Below are positions 58,911 to 64,000 of a stretch of DNA of 64,000 nt, piece after piece. The notes beneath the pieces are model-generated. The model saw nothing but the letters and a program-made list of their open reading frames with translations, was not told the origin of the DNA and did no database searches. This stretch comes from Nitrospirillum sp034653355 (GTDB lineage: Bacteria; Pseudomonadota; Alphaproteobacteria; Azospirillales; Azospirillaceae). Each line of letters begins with the position of its first letter. The first letter of the stretch is position 1. A program made the translations under genes and the position numbers. The stretch is from contig NZ_JAYEER010000002.1 in NCBI RefSeq assembly GCF_034653355.1, positions 248,001 to 312,000 on the forward strand. Direction: 5' to 3'.

Positions 58911-61900
58911 ATGCCCGACGGTTCACGCCCCCCGGTGAAAACGACCCAGGCCCGCAAGAACGCCCCGCGCGCCCTGCGCCTGGCCCTTGAGCCCCGCATG
59001 ATGTTCGACGCCGCCGCCGCCGCCACGGCGGCGACGGTCACCAAGACGGCCACGACGGCCACGGCGGATACGCACAACGACGCGGCGGCCAGCGCCGCCC
59101 TGCTGGACGCGGCCGCCAAGGCCGCCGCGGCGACGGCCACCGACACCGGCGCCAAGGCGACGGCCGACGGCACCTCACCCTCGACCAATTCGGGGGCCAA
59201 TGCGACGGCTGGCGCCACGCCCGATACGACGAAAACCACCGACACCGCGAAGACCGCCACCACCGATACCTCCAAGGTGGCCGATACCAGCACCGCCACC
59301 ACGGTCGTGCCCGCTACGACCACGACCGCCGTGCATGAGGTGGTTATCGTCGACACCAGCGTGGCGGACTATCAGACCCTGATCGCCGGCATGGACCCGT
59401 CCGTGCCCGTCATCCTGCTGGGCGAAGGCCAGCGCACCGTCCACGGCATCGCCGAGGCGCTGTCCGCCTACAAGAACCTGGACACCGTCATCCTGGTGAC
59501 CGAGGGCGGCGACGGCGGCCTCATCCTGGGCGGTAACCATGTCCTGACGGATGGCGACTTGGCCAGCCGCGCCACCGATTTGGCGGCCATCGGCGCCTCC
59601 CTCAAGACGGGCGGCGACTTCCTGCTGCTGGGCTGTTCCGTCGCCGAGACCGACAAGGGCAAGCAGTTCGTCAACGATTTCGCCCGCTATCTGGGCAACG
59701 ACATCGACGTCGCCGCCTCCACAGACCGCACCGGCCCGGCGGCGCTGGGCGGTGACTGGGTTTTGGAATACACCACCGGCAAAGCCATCGATACCGTACT
59801 GCCGTTCACCGTCGCCGGTATGGAGAATTTGGACCATTGCCTGGGCTGTACCACGGCAGCGTATTTCGGAGTCACTCGGCTTTACAGCGTGAGTGTGTCA
59901 ACCGACGCCCACGGCAGTTCCATTACCACCGGCACCCTTGTTGCGTACTATGACCCCAACACCACGGGATTCGTCTACGCATCATTGACGTATCCAAACA
60001 ACGCTGTAACTCATAACGGCAAATTCGCCTATGCGGAGACGCTGGCCACTTTCCAGGCCACGAGCCCCTTCTGTGTTCCGGCCAACGCGGCACCGGTGCT
60101 GGACGCCAGCAAGTCGCCAGCCTTCAATTCCGAGCTGTCGACCAGCACCGGCAACCCCAGCGGGGCCGTCGGCACCCTGGTATCCAGCCTGGTCAACACC
60201 AGCGGCGTCAGCAATTTCAGCGACACGGACAGCGGCACCACGCCGGGCCTGGCCGTCACCCTGACGGACGCCACCAACGGCACCTGGTATTACACCACCA
60301 ACGGCGGCACGAGTTGGACCGCCGTCGGCACCGTCAGCGCCACCTCCGCGCTGCTGCTGACGGCCGACGCCAATACCCGCCTCTATTTCAAGACCAACGG
60401 CACCTTCACCGGCACCATCAGCTCCGCCATCACCTTCCGCGCCTGGGACGGCAGCAGCGGCACGGCCGGCAGCAAGGTGACCACCGCCACCAACGGCGGA
60501 AGCAGCGCCTTCTCCACCGCCACGGACACCGCAAGCCTGACCATCACCGCGCCCGGCCCAACGGTCACGGACGCCAAGATCAGCATCAGCGGCGCCAGCG
60601 GCACCGGTGGCGCCTACAAGATCGGCGACACCGTCACCGCCACCTGGAACAACGGCGCCAGCGGCGATAACAACAGCGGCGTCACCGGCGTGACGATGGA
60701 CTTCACCGCCTTCGGCGGTGGCAGCGCCGTGACGGCCACCGACAACGGCAGCGGCGTCTGGACCGCCACCTACACCATCGTCGCCGGCAGCATCGACGGC
60801 ACCAGCAAGAACGTCTCCGTCAGCGCCACCAACGGCAGCGGCACGACCACGACCGCCGACACCACCAACGCCACCGTCGACAACGTCGCCCCCACCGTCA
60901 CCGACGCCAATATCTCCATCAGCGGCGCCACCGGCACCGGTAGCGTCTACAAGATCGGCGATACCGTCACCGCCACCTGGAAAAGCACCACCGGCGGCGA
61001 CCTCAACAGCGATACCATCAGCAGCGCGACGGTGGATTTCAGCGCCTTCGGCGGCGGCAGCGCCGTGACGGCCACCAACAGCAGCGGCACCTGGACCGCG
61101 ACCTACACCATCGTCGCCGGTTCCATCGACGGCACCAACAAAAACGTCTCCATCACCGCCACCGACAACGCCGGCAACACCAAGACCACCGCCGACACCA
61201 CCAATGCCACCGTCGACAACGTCCCCCCCACGTTCGACGTCGGCCCGGCGACCTCCAACGTCGGCAGCAGCGGCTTCACGCTGGGCGGCAGCATCGACCA
61301 AGCCGGCACGTTCTATTACATCGTGGTGGCCAGCGGCGCCGCGGCGCCCACGGCGGCCCAGGTCAAGGCCGCCGCCAACTATTCCGCCGTCACCGTGCTG
61401 AAATCCGGCAACATGGCCGCGACGGGCGCCAGCTTCGACGGCAGCTTCAGCATCACCGGCCTGACCACCAGCACGGCGTACGACGTGTACGTCGTGGCCC
61501 AGGACACCGTGGGCAACCTGCAGGCGACGGCGACGAAGGTCAGCGTCTCCACCACCGCCCCCAACGCCGCGCCGGTCATAACCAACCTGGCCGGCGACAC
61601 CGCCGCCTGGGTGGACGCCAGCACCGCCATCCGGCTGGATTCCAGCACCACCGCCTCGGTCAGCGACGCGGAGAACGACACGGCCGGCTGGGCCGGCGGC
61701 AGCCTGGTGGTGCAACGCGTGACCTCCGGCTCCGCCGACGCCACCACCAACGACGTGTTCAGCTTTGACAACAGCGTCAGCGCCAGCGGCGGCACGGTCA
61801 CGGTCAACAGCCACGCGCTGACCTTCACCAACACCGGCGGCGTGCTGACCATCAGCCTCACCGCCAGCGCCACCAGCGCGGACGTGGCGGCGCTGATCCA

Positions 61901-64000
61901 CGCCATCCAGTACAGCAACGCCACCCCCTATGGCGATGCCACCATCCGCTATGCCCTGAGCGACGGCAACGGCAACACCACCAACGCCGACGTGACGGTG
62001 ACCAGTTCCACCATCTACGTCACCACCGCCAGCGACCAGACCAGCGGTGCCGCCGCCGACGGCTTCAGCCTGCGCGAGGCATTGGCCCGGTCCGTCACCC
62101 AGACGGGGACGGACACCGTCGTCATCGGCGACAGCGTCACCGGCACCATCACGCTGGCCACCGGCGTCACGCTGGGTGCCGGCGACACCCTGAAATACGC
62201 GCCCACCACGGCGGGCAGCCTGACCATCGCCGCCACCAGCGGCGGCCTGGCGCTGGGCGGCGCCGGTACCCTCTCGGTGGGCAGCGGCGACACGCTGACC
62301 ATTTCCGCCGGGGTTTCGGGCACCGGCAGCGCCCTGACCAAGACCGGGGCGGGCACGCTGACCCTGTCGGGCACCAACACCTACACGGGCGCCACCACGG
62401 TGGCCGGCGGCACGTTGGCGTTGGGCGCCATGGGTTCCACGGCGTCGCTGACCCTGGACGGCGGCACGCTGAAGTCCACGGCGGTGATTTCCAGCTCCAT
62501 CGGCATCACGGTCAATTCCGGCGGCGGCACCATCGATTACACCAGCGGCTCCGTCACCCTGAGCGGCGCCATCAGCGGCAGCGGTGCGCTGGACGCCAAG
62601 AGCACGACCGCCGGCAACGCCATCAAGCTCACGGGCAACAGCTCGTCGTTCTCCGGCGGCATCACGGTGGATGGCGGCATCCTCGACATCTCGTCGGCCA
62701 ATGCCATCGGCACCGGCACCCTGACCTTCAACAGCGGCAAGATCCGCAGCACCACCGCCGCCTACACCCTGTCCAACAACCTGGTGATCAACGGCAATCT
62801 GTTATTGGCCGGCAGCTTCGGCATGACGTTCACCGGCACCGTCGACCTGGGTGGCGGTACGCGCAGCATCAATGACCAACTGGGCGCCGGCAAGGACCTG
62901 ACCTTCTCGGGCGTGGTCAGCAACGGCAGCCTGAACATCACCTCGCAGCTCACCGGCGGCACCTACGCCTCGGTGATCCTGAGCGGCACCAGCAACACCT
63001 ACACCAACGCCACCGTCACCTCCGGCATCCTCAACATCGCCGGCGCCGGCAGCCTGGGCAGCGGCAGCGTCACCCTGGCCGGCGGCACCCTGCTGATCAA
63101 CGGCGCCGCCAGCATCACCAACAACATCCTCGTCAGCGCCAGTTCCACCGTCCAAGTGGCCAGCGGCAATGCCGCCACCCTGTCGGGCGTCGTGTCGGGC
63201 ACCGCCGGCAAGACGCTGACGCTGACCACCGGCACCACCGGCGGCAGTGGCCTGACCCTGTCCGGCACCAACACCTTCGCCGGCGCCATGACGATCTCGG
63301 CCGGCACCGTCACACTCAGCGGCGGCAGCGCCGTCGCCGACACCAGCGCCGTGACCGTGGCCTCCGGCGCCACCTTGGCCCTGGCGGCCAACGAGACCAT
63401 CGGCTCGCTGACCGGCGCCGGCACCGTGACCCTCAGCACCAACACGCTGACGGTGAACGAGGCCAGCACCGACGACACCATCTTTTCCGGCGCCATCACC
63501 GGTACCGGCGGCCTGACCAAGGCCGGCGCGGGCACTCTGGAGCTGTCGGGCACCAACACCTACACCGGCGCCACCACCATCAGCGCTGGCGAGATCATGG
63601 TGTCCAGCGGCAGCGCCATCAGCGACAGCAGCGCCGTGTCGGTCGCTTCGGGCGCCACCTTGATACTGCAAGCCAGCGATGAGACCGTGGGCTCATTGAA
63701 CGGCGCCGGCACGCTGACGCTGAACGGCGGTTCGCTGACGTTGGGCGGGGATAACACCTCCACCACCTTCTCCGGCGTCATCCAGGACGGCATCGCCCTG
63801 AACGGCGGCATCACCAAGGCCGGCACCGGCACGCTGACCCTGTCGGGCACCAACACCTACACCGGAACCACCACCATCAGCGCCGGCACGCTGGAGGCCG
63901 CCAGCAGCGCCGCCCTGGGCAGCAGCACCGGCTCCACCACCGTGGCCAGCAGCGCCACCCTGCAGCTGGACAACGGCGTCACCATCGCCGATGCCCTGAC
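58911..64000 (+). CDS. Giant LEPR-MFDA/DUF4347 surface protein with PATR repeats, 3' end outside window
   Basis: About 1697 codons from ATG 58911, open to the window end. LEPRMMFDAA (about 26-35) is followed by an Ala/Thr/Asp linker and DUF4347 (about 141-310, VVIVDTSVADYQTLI through FLLLGCSVAE). Ig-like units follow, two of them tandem copies starting near 60553 and 60890 (TVTDAxISISG...YKIGDTVTATW). A CSLREA-like motif (GFSLREALARS, about 1045) and many autotransporter-associated repeats come next (GTLTLSGTNTYTGATT near 62358, 63537 and 63836). It is probably secreted by a type I or similar route; no classical signal peptide. Adhesin-like; ligand unknown. Confidence 0.85.
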   Translation, partial: MPDGSRPPVKTTQARKNAPRALRLALEPRMMFDAAAAATAATVTKTATTATADTHNDAAASAALLDAAAKAAAATATDTGAKATADGTSPSTNSGANATAGATPDTTKTTDTAKTATTDTSKVADTSTATTVVPATTTTAVHEVVIVDTSVADYQTLIAGMDPSVPVILLGEGQRTVHGIAEALSAYKNLDTVILVTEGGDGGLILGGNHVLTDGDLASRATDLAAIGASLKTGGDFLLLGCSVAETDKGKQFVNDFARYLGNDIDVAASTDRTGPAALGGDWVLEYTTGKAIDTVLPFTVAGMENLDHCLGCTTAAYFGVTRLYSVSVSTDAHGSSITTGTLVAYYDPNTTGFVYASLTYPNNAVTHNGKFAYAETLATFQATSPFCVPANAAPVLDASKSPAFNSELSTSTGNPSGAVGTLVSSLVNTSGVSNFSDTDSGTTPGLAVTLTDATNGTWYYTTNGGTSWTAVGTVSATSALLLTADANTRLYFKTNGTFTGTISSAITFRAWDGSSGTAGSKVTTATNGGSSAFSTATDTASLTITAPGPTVTDAKISISGASGTGGAYKIGDTVTATWNNGASGDNNSGVTGVTMDFTAFGGGSAVTATDNGSGVWTATYTIVAGSIDGTSKNVSVSATNGSGTTTTADTTNATVDNVAPTVTDANISISGATGTGSVYKIGDTVTATWKSTTGGDLNSDTISSATVDFSAFGGGSAVTATNSSGTWTATYTIVAGSIDGTNKNVSITATDNAGNTKTTADTTNATVDNVPPTFDVGPATSNVGSSGFTLGGSIDQAGTFYYIVVASGAAAPTAAQVKAAANYSAVTVLKSGNMAATGASFDGSFSITGLTTSTAYDVYVVAQDTVGNLQATATKVSVSTTAPNAAPVITNLAGDTAAWVDASTAIRLDSSTTASVSDAENDTAGWAGGSLVVQRVTSGSADATTNDVFSFDNSVSASGGTVTVNSHALTFTNTGGVLTISLTASATSADVAALIHAIQYSNATPYGDATIRYALSDGNGNTTNADVTVTSSTIYVTTASDQTSGAAADGFSLREALARSVTQTGTDTVVIGDSVTGTITLATGVTLGAGDTLKYAPTTAGSLTIAATSGGLALGGAGTLSVGSGDTLTISAGVSGTGSALTKTGAGTLTLSGTNTYTGATTVAGGTLALGAMGSTASLTLDGGTLKSTAVISSSIGITVNSGGGTIDYTSGSVTLSGAISGSGALDAKSTTAGNAIKLTGNSSSFSGGITVDGGILDISSANAIGTGTLTFNSGKIRSTTAAYTLSNNLVINGNLLLAGSFGMTFTGTVDLGGGTRSINDQLGAGKDLTFSGVVSNGSLNITSQLTGGTYASVILSGTSNTYTNATVTSGILNIAGAGSLGSGSVTLAGGTLLINGAASITNNILVSASSTVQVASGNAATLSGVVSGTAGKTLTLTTGTTGGSGLTLSGTNTFAGAMTISAGTVTLSGGSAVADTSAVTVASGATLALAANETIGSLTGAGTVTLSTNTLTVNEASTDDTIFSGAITGTGGLTKAGAGTLELSGTNTYTGATTISAGEIMVSSGSAISDSSAVSVASGATLILQASDETVGSLNGAGTLTLNGGSLTLGGDNTSTTFSGVIQDGIALNGGITKAGTGTLTLSGTNTYTGTTTISAGTLEAASSAALGSSTGSTTVASSATLQLDNGVTIADAL

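Overview
The window is high-GC, densely packed DNA with short or overlapping gene junctions and three large TonB-dependent receptors (TBDRs). Gene content resembles a sugar-scavenging alphaproteobacterium (Azospirillaceae, Caulobacterales or Sphingomonadales type). That placement is an inference from gene families; there is no rRNA gene to test it.

Region 1 (1-25 kb) is a deoxyhexose regulon. It holds two secreted right-handed beta-helix proteins, an MFS transporter, a mutarotase, an aldo/keto reductase, a lactonase, an enolase-superfamily sugar-acid dehydratase, an SDR, a fumarylacetoacetase-fold hydrolase, an FMN L-lactate dehydrogenase and a TBDR. Together these fit the non-phosphorylative L-fucose (or L-rhamnose) route to pyruvate plus L-lactate. 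A GntR/FCD regulator (15012-15722) sits inside, and GATATC-type palindromes lie in front of four transcription units. A second minus-strand set (DUF4432 epimerase, SDR, CaiB, a solute-binding-like protein without a signal peptide, enoyl-CoA hydratase, 2-hydroxyacid dehydrogenase, glycerate kinase) shares one of these operators. Between lldD and the TBDR lies an insert (19.7-22.1 kb) of six small minus-strand ORFs, mostly joined by a repeated junction sequence.

Region 2 (25-33 kb) is a second regulon. A LeuCD-like hydro-lyase, a CaiB-type CoA-transferase, an HMG-CoA-lyase-like enzyme, an isochorismatase-fold amidase and two PuuE-like deacetylase-fold proteins surround a HutC-type GntR regulator. 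Two near-identical operators link the divergent units. I infer a route cyclic imide/half-amide -> citraconate -> (R)-citramalate -> citramalyl-CoA -> pyruvate + acetyl-CoA.

Region 3 (33-41 kb) is a LysR-linked minus operon: MFS, double VOC protein, methyltransferase, small protein, bicupin and TBDR. Region 4 (41-47 kb) has a 1036-aa TBDR with a complex leader and a LacI-type operator, its probable LacI repressor, then an ArsR/SRPBCC pair. Region 5 (47-54 kb) has a nitrate/sulfonate-type ABC importer divergent from a Ped-type ABC set of the kind that accompanies PQQ alcohol dehydrogenases. Region 6 (54-64 kb) has a DUF6916 protein, a GNAT, three tail-collar proteins, a TIGR03032 protein and the start of a giant LEPR-MFDA/DUF4347 surface protein that runs off the window.

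Four genes (leuC-like, a TBDR, the methyltransferase and the third tail-collar protein) carry single-base frameshifts, three of them in G runs. They are either assembly errors or real lesions and should be resolved first.
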